Positions 6,590-13,528 of a stretch of DNA of 15,881 bases are shown here, in pieces (within the stretch, counting starts at the first letter, position 1; each line of letters starts with the position of its first letter). The position numbers and the translations under genes are program-made. The notes below the pieces were generated by a model. It saw only the letters and a program-made list of their open reading frames with translations, made no database searches and had not been told where the DNA came from. The DNA comes from JBDSEG01 sp039920165 (lineage in GTDB: Bacteria > Pseudomonadota > Gammaproteobacteria > Burkholderiales > Burkholderiaceae_C): NCBI GenBank assembly GCA_039920165.1, contig JBDSEG010000051.1, positions 1 through 15,881 on the forward strand, read 5' to 3'.

Positions 6590-6646
6590 ATGAACGTTCA
6601 TTTCGCGACCCTGCTTCTGCTTCTAGGAGTGCCACGGGCTCGCTGA
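6590..6646 (+). CDS. leuL: Leucine-rich leader peptide of the leuA attenuator
   Basis: This is an 18-codon reading frame, MNVHFATLLLLLGVPRAR, with five leucine codons in a row (CTG CTT CTG CTT CTA at 6611-6625). CTT and CTA look rare in the neighbouring genes by eye. It ends 29 bases before a strong intrinsic terminator, and leuA starts 98 bases after its stop. That is the layout of an amino-acid attenuator: slow translation of the leucine codons signals lack of charged leucyl-tRNA. No Shine-Dalgarno sequence precedes the ATG. An in-frame ATG at 6563 would lengthen the peptide to 27 residues. The symbol is given by analogy with the enterobacterial leader; the peptides are not claimed to be homologous. 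Confidence 0.8.
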   Translation: MNVHFATLLLLLGVPRAR

Positions 6647-6684
6647 TCGTCCACGTCCATATCGTTTCCGATCCGAACGGCCCG
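6635..6684 (+). promoter_or_regulatory. Candidate antiterminator helix of the leuA attenuator
   Basis: CGGGCU (6635-6640) can pair with GGCCCG (6679-6684), including one G-U pair. GAUCG (6645-6649) can pair with CGAUC (6669-6673). An internal loop separates the two helices. The 3' strand uses bases 6679-6684 of the terminator's 5' arm, so the two structures exclude each other. The 5' strand lies just beyond the leucine codons and includes the leader stop codon. A ribosome stalled at leucine would leave most of it free, while one reaching the stop would mask it. The pairing was found by eye and its energy has not been computed. Confidence 0.55.
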
Positions 6685-6714
6685 CTTGCAACCCGCAGCG
6701 GGCCGTTTCGTTTT
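6676..6714 (+). terminator. Intrinsic terminator of the leuA attenuator
   Basis: AACGGCCCGC (6676-6685) pairs perfectly with GCGGGCCGTT (6698-6707). The helix continues with TGC/GCA across one bulged T to a 5-base loop, 13 pairs in all. T-rich sequence follows directly (6706-6714, TTTCGTTTT). It lies between the leucine-rich leader and the leuA ribosome-binding site. At this position it would stop leuA transcription when leucine is plentiful, and it could also end transcripts from pssA. Confidence 0.85.
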
Positions 6715-6744
6715 GTACGCGTGATACGCAAACCGGGGAATCAC

Positions 6745-8286
6745 ATGGCTGACAAGCTGATCATTTTCGACACCACCTTGCGCGATGGCGAGCAATCGCC
6801 CGGCGCCTCGATGACCAAGGACGAAAAGCTGCGCATCGCGCGGCAACTCGAACGACTGAAGGTCGACGTGATCGAGGCCGGCTTCGCCGCCTCGTCAAAC
6901 GGCGACTTCGAAGCCGTGCATGCGATTGCCCATGCGATCAAGGACAGCACGGTATGTTCGCTCGCGCGCGCCAACGATCGCGACATCGCTCGCGCCGCCG
7001 AGGCGTTGAAGGGCGGGCATACGACGCGGATCCACCTCTTCCTCGCGACCAGCGCATTGCACATGGAAAAGAAGCTGCGCATGACGCCCGACCAGGTATA
7101 TGAGCAGGCGCGGCTGGCGACGCGCTTTGCGCGCAACCTCGCCGGCGATGTCGAGTTCTCGCCCGAGGACGGCTACCGTTCCGACCCCGACTTTCTGTGC
7201 CGCGTGCTCGAGTCGGTAATCGACGAGGGCGCGACCACGATCAATATTCCCGACACCGTGGGCTATGCGATTCCCGAGCTGTACGGAGCGTTCATCGCCG
7301 ACCTGCGCCGGCGTATTCCGAATTCGGACAAGGCCGTGTGGTCGGTGCATTGCCACAACGACCTCGGACTGGCGGTCGCCAACTCGCTCGCCGGCGTCAT
7401 GATTGGCGGGGCGCGACAGATCGAGTGCACCATCAACGGCCTGGGCGAGCGCGCCGGCAACTGTTCACTCGAGGAGGTGGTGATGGCCCTGAAGACGCGG
7501 CACGACTATTTCGGCCTCGAGCTCGGCATCGATGCGTCGCAGATCGTGCCGATCTCCCGCCTGGTCTCGCAGACCACCGGTTTCGTCGTGCAACCGAACA
7601 AGGCGGTGGTCGGCGCGAATGCGTTTGCGCACGCCTCGGGCATCCACCAGGACGGCGTTCTGAAGGCGCGCGATACCTACGAAATCATGCGTGCCGAGGA
7701 TGTGGGCTGGTCGGCCAACAAGATCGTTCTCGGCAAGCTGTCCGGCCGCAACGCTTTTAAGCAGCGGTTGAAGGATCTGGCGATCGAGATGGAATCCGAG
7801 ACCGAGGTCAATGCTGCGTTTGCCCGCTTCAAGGATCTGGCGGACCGCAAGAGCGACATCTTCGACGAGGACATCCTCGCCCTCGTGATGGGCGACTCCG
7901 GGGATTCCGAGAGCGAACATTACCGGCTGCTCGCGCTGTCGCAGCATTCGGAGACCGGCGAGCGTCCGCACGCGCGGGTGGCGTTTGCCGAAGGGGCGGT
8001 TGAACACCACTGCGAAAGCGACGGCAACGGCCCGGTCGACGCGAGCCTCAAGGCTATCGAATCGACGGTGCGATCTGGGGCCGAAATGCTGCTCTATTCG
8101 GTGAATGCCATCACTTCGGGCAGCACAGAATCGCAGGGCGAGGTGACGGTGCGGCTGCAACGTGGTGGTCGGGTCGTCAATGGCGTGGGCTCGGATCCCG
8201 ACATCGTGGTCGCGTCGGCCAAGGCCTACCTCGCGGCGTTGAACAAGCTGCACAGCAAGGTCGAGCGGGTTGCCGCGCAGGGTTGA
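6745..8286 (+). CDS. leuA: 2-isopropylmalate synthase
   Basis: LeuA condenses acetyl-CoA with 2-ketoisovalerate, the committed step of leucine synthesis. The protein is 513 residues. The catalytic TIM barrel begins with Asp-Thr-Thr-Leu-Arg-Asp-Gly-Glu-Gln-Ser-Pro-Gly (9-20), and the metal-binding His-x-His is at 202-204 (His-Cys-His-Asn-Asp). Gly-Leu-Gly-Glu-Arg-Ala-Gly-Asn follows at about 232-239. The C-terminal part, from about 375, is the LeuA regulatory domain, where leucine inhibits the family's enzymes. The frame is open from a GTG at 6721, but ATG 6745 has GGGGA at 6 bases spacing and the typical N-terminus. It is probably controlled twice: transcription by the upstream leucine leader and activity by leucine binding. 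Confidence 0.97.
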   Translation: MADKLIIFDTTLRDGEQSPGASMTKDEKLRIARQLERLKVDVIEAGFAASSNGDFEAVHAIAHAIKDSTVCSLARANDRDIARAAEALKGGHTTRIHLFLATSALHMEKKLRMTPDQVYEQARLATRFARNLAGDVEFSPEDGYRSDPDFLCRVLESVIDEGATTINIPDTVGYAIPELYGAFIADLRRRIPNSDKAVWSVHCHNDLGLAVANSLAGVMIGGARQIECTINGLGERAGNCSLEEVVMALKTRHDYFGLELGIDASQIVPISRLVSQTTGFVVQPNKAVVGANAFAHASGIHQDGVLKARDTYEIMRAEDVGWSANKIVLGKLSGRNAFKQRLKDLAIEMESETEVNAAFARFKDLADRKSDIFDEDILALVMGDSGDSESEHYRLLALSQHSETGERPHARVAFAEGAVEHHCESDGNGPVDASLKAIESTVRSGAEMLLYSVNAITSGSTESQGEVTVRLQRGGRVVNGVGSDPDIVVASAKAYLAALNKLHSKVERVAAQG

Positions 8287-8305
8287 GACGTGACAATTTC
8301 ACCTC

Positions 8306-8373
8306 TTGACAGTCTTTTTAGGAACACGGCGTAAGCGTTTGATCTTGTGTGTCTTTTTTGTTTGCCATACACT
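8306..8373 (+). promoter_or_regulatory. Candidate promoters of the D,D-endopeptidase gene
   Basis: Two sigma-70-like pairs are visible. One is a perfect TTGACA (8306-8311) with a weak CGTAAG 18 bases on. The other is TTGTGT (8345-8350) with TACACT (8368-8373) at 17 bases. The second would start transcription near 8380, about 20 bases before the chosen GTG start. No terminator for leuA is evident in this 114-base gap, so readthrough from leuA is possible. Confidence 0.4.
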
Positions 8374-8400
8374 CGTCCATCGATTCTGAAAGACTGCGCA

Positions 8401-9435
8401 GTGGCCTCAACCAAGCTGTTTGTAAGTTCGACACTGTTGGGGCTCGCTGCCGCCTGCTGCCTTCTGGTCCCCGCTAGCGCGTCGGCCCAGCAGCGTGCCT
8501 TGGCGGCGTCCGCGACGGCTGCCAAGTCGACGCCGGCGACGTCACGTGCGCAGCAGCGCAAGATTCGCAAGACGGTTTCGAAGCGTCAGGTCGCGGCGCT
8601 TCGCATCGAGCCGGCACGCCCTTCGTTCGGGCAACTCGCCGGGTTGCATGGATCGAACGATGCACTGGACCTGAAGTCGAGCGTTGCCCTGGTGTTGGAC
8701 CAGGATACGCACGAGGTGCTTTTCAGCAAGAACTCGAGCGCCGTCCTGCCGATCGCCTCGATCACCAAGCTGATGACGGCGGTCGTTGTCACCGATGCCA
8801 AGCTGCCGCAGGACGAGTTGATCACGATCAGCCAGGACGATGTCGACACCGAGAAGGGCAGCCGCTCGCGACTGCGCGTCGGCGCCCAGCTCACGCGCGG
8901 CGAGATGCTGCATCTCGCGCTGATGTCATCGGAAAATCGCGCCGCGCATGCACTCGGCCGTTACTACCCCGGCGGCATCGACGCATTCGTCGCCGCCATG
9001 AACGCAAAGGCCAAGGCGCTCGGCATGCCCGACACGCGCTATGTCGAGCCGACCGGGCTGTCGAGCCTGAACCAGTCGAGCGCGAAGGACCTTGCCACGC
9101 TGGTCGGTGCCGCCTACCAGTACCCGAACATTCGCGAGCTTTCGACCTCGATCGAACATCAGGTCGGTGTCGGCAATCACCAGCTGCAGTTTCGCAATAC
9201 TAATAACCTTGTTCGCAATCCCGGCTGGGACATCGGGCTGCAAAAGACAGGCTATATCTCGGAAGCCGGCCGCTGCCTGGTCATGCAGGCCAAGATGGCC
9301 GGTCGCCAGTTGATCATGGTGTTCCTCGATTCGGCCGGCAAATATTCACGAATCGGCGACGCCGAACGCGTGCGCCGCTGGATTACCCAGAGCGTGCCCG
9401 CCGCGGCGCCGGTTCTGGTCCGCACCGCGGGCTGA
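8401..9435 (+). CDS. pbpG: D-alanyl-D-alanine endopeptidase (penicillin-binding protein 7 type, peptidase S11)
   Basis: This 344-residue periplasmic serine peptidase should cut D-Ala-meso-DAP cross-links in peptidoglycan during wall remodelling. A signal peptide covers about 1-29, ending Ala-Ser-Ala-Ser-Ala, followed by a basic Ala/Gln-rich linker to about 70. The S11 active-site motifs are all present: Ser-Ile-Thr-Lys (Ser120, Lys123), Ser-Glu-Asn (177-179) and Lys-Thr-Gly (282-284). There is no C-terminal amphipathic anchor like that of the PBP5/6 carboxypeptidases, which favours the PBP7 endopeptidase type. The frame opens at another GTG (8347), but the GTG at 8401 begins the signal peptide cleanly and lies after the likely promoter. 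The gene converges on the IclR gene, with 19 bases between the stops. Confidence 0.88.
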   Translation: MASTKLFVSSTLLGLAAACCLLVPASASAQQRALAASATAAKSTPATSRAQQRKIRKTVSKRQVAALRIEPARPSFGQLAGLHGSNDALDLKSSVALVLDQDTHEVLFSKNSSAVLPIASITKLMTAVVVTDAKLPQDELITISQDDVDTEKGSRSRLRVGAQLTRGEMLHLALMSSENRAAHALGRYYPGGIDAFVAAMNAKAKALGMPDTRYVEPTGLSSLNQSSAKDLATLVGAAYQYPNIRELSTSIEHQVGVGNHQLQFRNTNNLVRNPGWDIGLQKTGYISEAGRCLVMQAKMAGRQLIMVFLDSAGKYSRIGDAERVRRWITQSVPAAAPVLVRTAG

Positions 9436-9459
9436 CGGCTCGTTCGCGAGCGCGTCAGC
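9431..9459. terminator. Hairpin shared by two convergent genes, possible bidirectional terminator
   Basis: CTGACGGCTCG (9432-9442) pairs with CGAGC-G-CGTCAG (9447-9458, one bulged G) around a TTCG loop, and an outer G-C pair extends it. The stem holds the stop codon of the endopeptidase gene (9433-9435) in one arm and that of the IclR gene (9455-9457) in the other. No T-run follows on either strand, so termination efficiency is uncertain. Confidence 0.5.
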
Positions 9460-10222
9460 GCGGGTGACCGAGCGCCGCGGAGATCTCCGCGGCGGTCTGC
9501 TCGAGCTTGCCGAGCCACGAATCTTCCAGCCGGTCGGCGGGCGCCGAGATCGACAGGCCGGCAATCAGCTTGCCCTGGTCGTCGACGATGCCGGCGGCCA
9601 TGCAGCGTACGCCGAGTTCGAGCTCCTCGTTGTCGCGCGCCGTGCCGTTCTGCAGCACTCTGGACAGCTCGCGCTCGAGCATGCCGAGATCGGTGATGCT
9701 GTTCCTCGTATGTCCAGCCAGGCCGGTGCGCGACGCGTAGGCGCGCAGCCGCGACGGCTCGTCGCGGGCGAGGAAAAGCTTGCCCACCGAGGTCAGATGC
9801 AGCGGCGCGCGCCCGCCAATCGCTCGCACCACCTGCATCCCGGAGCGTTCACTGTAGGTGCGTTCGATATAGACGATCTCGTCGCCCTGGCGCATCGAGA
9901 GATTGACGGGCTGGTGCGTGAGCTTGTGAAGGTCGCGCATCGGGCCGAGCGCGGCTTCGCGCACGTCGAGCCGCGCCTTGACGAGGTTGCCGAGTTCCAG
10001 CAGGCGCATTCCGAGCCGGTAGCTGCCGGGTTCGGGACGGTCAACGAAGCGGCCGATGGTCAGGTCGCTCAGGATGCGGTGCGCGGTGGAAGGGTGCAGG
10101 CCGGTCTGTTCGCTGATGCGCTTGAGCGGTACCGGATCCTGGTGCGTCGCGAGCAGGTCCAGCAGCCCGAAGGCGCGGGCGAGCACCTGGATCGTCGGGG
10201 TCTTGCGCTCGGCTTTGCTCAT
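9455..10222 (-). CDS. IclR family transcriptional regulator
   Basis: This is a 255-residue DNA-binding regulator. The N-terminal winged helix-turn-helix covers about 10-75, with Pro-Leu-Lys-Arg-Ile-Ser-Glu-Gln-Thr-Gly-Leu-His-Pro-Ser-Thr-Ala-His-Arg around 32-49 as the recognition region. The C-terminal IclR effector domain (about 85-250) includes Leu-Thr-Ser-Val-Gly-Lys-Leu-Phe-Leu-Ala and a Cys-Met-Ala-Ala-Gly-Ile segment near the ligand pocket. The ATG at 10222 was preferred to the open frame at 10258 because it gives the usual short tail before the DNA-binding domain and does not overlap hpnE. It starts 32 bases after the hpnE stop on the same strand and may be cotranscribed with hpnCDE. 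Ligand and targets are unknown; IclR proteins usually bind small aromatic or carboxylic acids. Confidence 0.88.
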   Translation of the reverse strand: MSKAERKTPTIQVLARAFGLLDLLATHQDPVPLKRISEQTGLHPSTAHRILSDLTIGRFVDRPEPGSYRLGMRLLELGNLVKARLDVREAALGPMRDLHKLTHQPVNLSMRQGDEIVYIERTYSERSGMQVVRAIGGRAPLHLTSVGKLFLARDEPSRLRAYASRTGLAGHTRNSITDLGMLERELSRVLQNGTARDNEELELGVRCMAAGIVDDQGKLIAGLSISAPADRLEDSWLGKLEQTAAEISAALGHPR

Positions 10223-10254
10223 GGCCGAATTCTGCGCGAAGCCAGGCCAAACGA

Positions 10255-11577
10255 TCAACGCGGCGGCGCGCTCGCTGCGAGCAAGTCGATCGCATCGGCG
10301 CCGCTGCGCACCGCGCCTTCCAGCGTCGCCGGGTAGGGGCCTTCGACGAAGTCAGCCGCGGCGACGAGGTCGGGTGCGATGGCCTGTCCCGGACGCACGA
10401 GTCCCGGAAGGCAGCGAAAGGTGGCTCGATGCTCGGTCACGATCTTGAGCAGTTCGAGGCGGCCCTCGCCGCAGGCGTTCAGGCAACGCGCCGCTTGCGC
10501 TTGGATCGCCAGCCACAGCGAGTCGTTGCCGCGTGCCACCCACTCGCGTGCACCGCTGATGACGAAGGCGAGCAATCCGGTCGGACCGCCGAGCTGGCCG
10601 CGGTCGAATACGAACTGCGCTGGCGCGGGGCGGGGGCGGGCCGGGAGTCTGAGCATCGGCTCCGACAGCCGTGCACCCGCGCAGCGCGCATACACCGTGA
10701 CGATGGGCTCGTGTTCCAGACTCGCCGCCTTGCGTGCCCACTCCGCGGCCACCGGCTGGGTGAGGCGCGCTGCCTCGGGCGACGACGTGGCCAATACCGC
10801 GGCATCGACCTCGACGCCGTCGATCAGCCACCCGTGGGCCTGCGGTTCGAGCCGCAGCACGCGGCATCCCGGATGAATCGTCGCGCCGGCATTGCGCAAC
10901 CACGCCGCGGCCGGGTCGGCGAGCACGCGACTCAAGGGGAGGCGCGGCAGCAGCAGGTCGGAAGCGCCGCGTCCGCCGAAGAGGGCTTCGCGCAGCACGC
11001 GCAGGAAGACGCCTGCGCTCGCCTCGTGCGAGGCGGTATTGAGTGCTGCCACGCACAGCGGCGCGATCAGTTCGTCGCGCACATTCGCGCTGAGGCGTAC
11101 GCACAGGGTGTCGACCGTGTGGCCCGCGTCACAGCGAAATCCTTGCAGCGCCCAGCGCGTCGTCGCGCCCAGCAAGGCGAGCTTGTCGCGCGTCGACCAG
11201 CCTCGATGCGCTAGAACCGCGGCCGTGAAGGCCAGCGCCGGCGGACCCGGCCGAAGTCGAAGGCCCACGCCGTTCGCATCGACCAGGCGCAAAGGCATGC
11301 GCAAAAAGGCTTGCACCGGATCGGCGCCGACGCGGCGCATCAAGGCGAGCGTTTGCGCGTAGGCGCCGATCGCGATGTGCTGGCCGTTGTCGATCTCGAC
11401 CCCGTCCACTTCGAACGAACGCGCCCGCCCGCCGAGCTGCGGGGCCATCTCGAACAGATCGACCGCGTGACCGAGCGAAGTGGCTTGCACCGCCGCCGCA
11501 ATGCCAGCCCAGCCGCCACCGATCACGGCGATGCGGCGCCGCCGCTGCGGCGCGACCAAGGTCACCGACGACGACAC
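10255..11577 (-). CDS. hpnE: Hydroxysqualene dehydroxylase (FAD-dependent amine oxidase family)
   Basis: HpnE reduces hydroxysqualene to squalene, the last of three steps from farnesyl diphosphate in bacteria with HpnCDE. The 440-residue protein opens with an FAD-binding Rossmann motif, Ile-Gly-Gly-Gly-Trp-Ala-Gly-Ile-Ala-Ala (19-28), then Gly-Gly-Arg-Ala-Arg-Ser-Phe (49-55), typical of phytoene desaturase/amine oxidase relatives. A C-terminal segment near Gly-Pro-Tyr-Pro-Ala-Thr-Leu-Glu-Gly-Ala-Val-Arg-Ser-Gly completes the FAD site. The GTG at 11577 was chosen because it shares one base with the hpnD stop (TAGTG) and has AAGG 6 bases upstream. Another in-frame GTG at 11613 would overlap hpnD by 37 bases. 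The operon context with hpnC and hpnD decides the substrate call over other family members. Confidence 0.9.
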   Translation of the reverse strand: MSSSVTLVAPQRRRRIAVIGGGWAGIAAAVQATSLGHAVDLFEMAPQLGGRARSFEVDGVEIDNGQHIAIGAYAQTLALMRRVGADPVQAFLRMPLRLVDANGVGLRLRPGPPALAFTAAVLAHRGWSTRDKLALLGATTRWALQGFRCDAGHTVDTLCVRLSANVRDELIAPLCVAALNTASHEASAGVFLRVLREALFGGRGASDLLLPRLPLSRVLADPAAAWLRNAGATIHPGCRVLRLEPQAHGWLIDGVEVDAAVLATSSPEAARLTQPVAAEWARKAASLEHEPIVTVYARCAGARLSEPMLRLPARPRPAPAQFVFDRGQLGGPTGLLAFVISGAREWVARGNDSLWLAIQAQAARCLNACGEGRLELLKIVTEHRATFRCLPGLVRPGQAIAPDLVAAADFVEGPYPATLEGAVRSGADAIDLLAASAPPR

Positions 11578-12413
11578 TACCGGCCTTGCCAGTTGGTGCG
11601 CATCGCGATCCACAGCTTTCGCAGCGGCGTCAGCGAGGTGCGCTGGTGCAGCACGCGGAAATCGTCGGCCTCGATCTCGCGCAGCAGGGTGCGGTAGATA
11701 TTGGCCATCATGACGCCCGGTTTCTGCGTCGCGCGGTCGGCGTCGGGCAGCAGCTCGAAGGCGGCATCGTACGTGGCTTGCGCGCGCGCGGCCTGGAATT
11801 TCATCAGCGCCGTGAAGCGCTCGCTGTAGCGGCGTTCGAGGATCTCATGCGCCTTGACGTCGAACTGCTTCAGCTCGCTCATCGGCAAGTAGATTCGACC
11901 GCGCCGCGCATCGTCGCCGACATCGCGAACGATATTCGTGAGCTGCATGGCCAGGCCCAGCCGGTGCGCGTAGGCGACCGTCGAGGCCTCGGTGCGGCCG
12001 AAGATCGCTGACGCCACTTCGCCGACGACGCCGGCCACCAGATGGCAATACCGCTCGAGGCCCGCATAGTCGAGATAGCGCGACTGCTCGAGGTCCATCT
12101 GGCAGCCGTCGATGACCGCGCCGAGGTGCCCGGCTTCGATACCGTAGGCCGCGGTGTGCGGCATCAGCGCGTGCATCACGGGGTGGCTGGGCTGGCCGGC
12201 GAAACCCGAAGCGACTTCCTTGCGCCACCAGGCGAGCTTGGTGGCTGCGACGCCGGGATCGTTGACCTCGTCGACCACATCGTCGACCTCGCGACAAAAC
12301 GCATAGAACGCCGTGATGGCGGCGCGCCGCGGTGGCGGCAGAAACAGGAAAGCGTAATAAAAGCTCGAGCCGCTTTTCGCCGCCTTGTCCTGCACGTAGC
12401 GCTCTGGAGTCAC
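11577..12413 (-). CDS. hpnD: Presqualene diphosphate synthase
   Basis: HpnD joins two farnesyl diphosphates to presqualene diphosphate, the first step toward squalene and hopanoids. The 278-residue protein belongs to the squalene/phytoene synthase family. Ser-Gly-Ser-Ser-Phe-Tyr-Tyr (14-20) precedes the first aspartate-rich motif Asp-Asp-Val-Val-Asp-Glu (44-49). The second metal site is Asn-Ile-Val-Arg-Asp-Val-Gly-Asp-Asp, followed by Arg-Gly-Arg-Ile-Tyr-Leu-Pro. The frame is open to 12491. The GTG at 12413 gives the family-typical short N-terminus (Met-Thr-Pro-Glu-Arg-Tyr) and overlaps the hpnC stop in a GTGA arrangement, which implies coupled translation. Confidence 0.92.
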   Translation of the reverse strand: MTPERYVQDKAAKSGSSFYYAFLFLPPPRRAAITAFYAFCREVDDVVDEVNDPGVAATKLAWWRKEVASGFAGQPSHPVMHALMPHTAAYGIEAGHLGAVIDGCQMDLEQSRYLDYAGLERYCHLVAGVVGEVASAIFGRTEASTVAYAHRLGLAMQLTNIVRDVGDDARRGRIYLPMSELKQFDVKAHEILERRYSERFTALMKFQAARAQATYDAAFELLPDADRATQKPGVMMANIYRTLLREIEADDFRVLHQRTSLTPLRKLWIAMRTNWQGR

Positions 12414-13264
12414 GCCGACTGCGTCCGAGGCTGGGCGGAACGCTTGCGCATGCGCAGACTGCGCCAGGCGAGCACCGGGGCGTCCTGCCAATCCAAGCGC
12501 GGCCGCTGTGCACGCGGGTCAAAACCCTGTTGCCCGATCTTGTCGAGAATGCGCAGCCCGCCCTGGACGACCAACCGTAGCTCCCAGCCGGCACGTCCCG
12601 CGATCGTGCTCGCGAGCGGCGCGCCTTCCAGCATGAGGGCGCGAGTCCAGTCGACGAGGTCGCGCACCAGTGGCGCCACCGGTACCCGGTCGCTGCCGCG
12701 CAGCAAGGCGTCGATGTCCACGCCGTGGCGCTCGCAATCCAACGCCGGCGTGTAGGCGCGGCCGCGTCGCAGATCGATGCCGAGGTCCTGCCAGAAATTG
12801 GTCAGTTGCAAGGCGGTGCAGATGGAATCCGAGCGGCGAAGCGACAGCGCATCGTCGACGCCGTACAGGTGCAGCAGGAGCCGCCCGATCGGGTTGGCAG
12901 AGCGGGCGCAGTAGTCCAGCAGCTCCGTGCGATCGGCGTAGCGCTGCTTCGTCACATCTTGCTCGAAGGCGCTCAGCAGGTCGGTGCAAAGTCGAAGCGG
13001 CAAGGTGTGGCGTTGCAGCACCGGGCGCAGCGCATCGAAGACGGCGGCCCAGCGCGCGCTCGCCGTACCGCCGGCAGCGACCGCCAGCAAATCGTCCCGA
13101 TACGCCGCCAGATCGGTCAGTCGAGCCTGGGGGGGCGCGTCGCCTTCGTCGGCCAGATCGTCGGCGGTGCGGGCATACGCGTAGATCGCCGCCACCGCGG
13201 GACGCAGCGCCGCGGGGCACAGCCACGACGCGACCGGAAAATTCTCGTAGTGCTTGGCGCTCAC
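12410..13264 (-). CDS. hpnC: Hydroxysqualene synthase (squalene/phytoene synthase family, HpnC)
   Basis: HpnC converts presqualene diphosphate to hydroxysqualene, the middle step of the HpnDCE route. The 284-residue protein has the family-typical start with Tyr-Glu-Asn-Phe-Pro-Val-Ala-Ser (6-13), the first aspartate-rich motif Asp-Asp-Leu-Ala-Asp-Glu-Gly-Asp (35-42), and a second site at Leu-Gln-Leu-Thr-Asn-Phe-Trp-Gln-Asp-Leu-Gly-Ile-Asp. The Tyr-Glu-Asn-Phe-Pro start separates HpnC from HpnD. The only suitable start is GTG at 13264, which has no clear ribosome-binding site. It is first in a minus-strand run hpnC-hpnD-hpnE-iclR. Hopanoid cyclase (shc) is not in the window. Confidence 0.92.
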   Translation of the reverse strand: MSAKHYENFPVASWLCPAALRPAVAAIYAYARTADDLADEGDAPPQARLTDLAAYRDDLLAVAAGGTASARWAAVFDALRPVLQRHTLPLRLCTDLLSAFEQDVTKQRYADRTELLDYCARSANPIGRLLLHLYGVDDALSLRRSDSICTALQLTNFWQDLGIDLRRGRAYTPALDCERHGVDIDALLRGSDRVPVAPLVRDLVDWTRALMLEGAPLASTIAGRAGWELRLVVQGGLRILDKIGQQGFDPRAQRPRLDWQDAPVLAWRSLRMRKRSAQPRTQSA

Positions 13265-13412
13265 GGCGCCGATTGTCCATGCTGGGCAGCGCCCGGTGCA
13301 CCGCCTCGGGGATTGGCCGCGAGCGCCCGAATCGCACGGCTAAAATGCCGCTCCATCCGGATCGCCTGACTTGGATGAGGCCGCAGCGGCAGCCTCCTTC
13401 TGCTTGTGAGCC

Positions 13413-13499
13413 GCGCGGGTGGCGAAATTGGTAGACGCACCAGGTTTAGGTCCTGACGCCAGCGATGGCGTGGGGGTTCGAGTCCCCCCCCGCGCACCA
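13413..13499 (+). tRNA. tRNA-Leu (anticodon UAG)
   Basis: This is an 87-base class II tRNA. The acceptor arms GCGCGGG (13413-13419) and CCCGCGC (13489-13495) pair perfectly, A is the discriminator, and CCA is encoded. The D arm reads TGGCGAAATTGGTAGACGCA. The anticodon loop TTTAGGT carries TAG at 13447-13449, which reads CUA and, through U34, other CUN codons. The long variable arm (about ACGCC/GGCGT) is the leucine hallmark, and the T arm is GGGGG-TTCGAGT-CCCCC. A TAAAAT at 13341-13346 could be its -10, without a clear -35. It lies 29 bases before trigger factor, so both probably share a transcript. Confidence 0.97.
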
Positions 13500-13528
13500 C
13501 ATACACGAAAAACGAAAGAGCTACCACC

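Noticed and set aside
13341..13346. TAAAAT as the tRNA-Leu/tig promoter
   Set aside because: It is a good -10 hexamer, but no -35 lies at 15-19 bases, so it was left as a remark in the tRNA entry.
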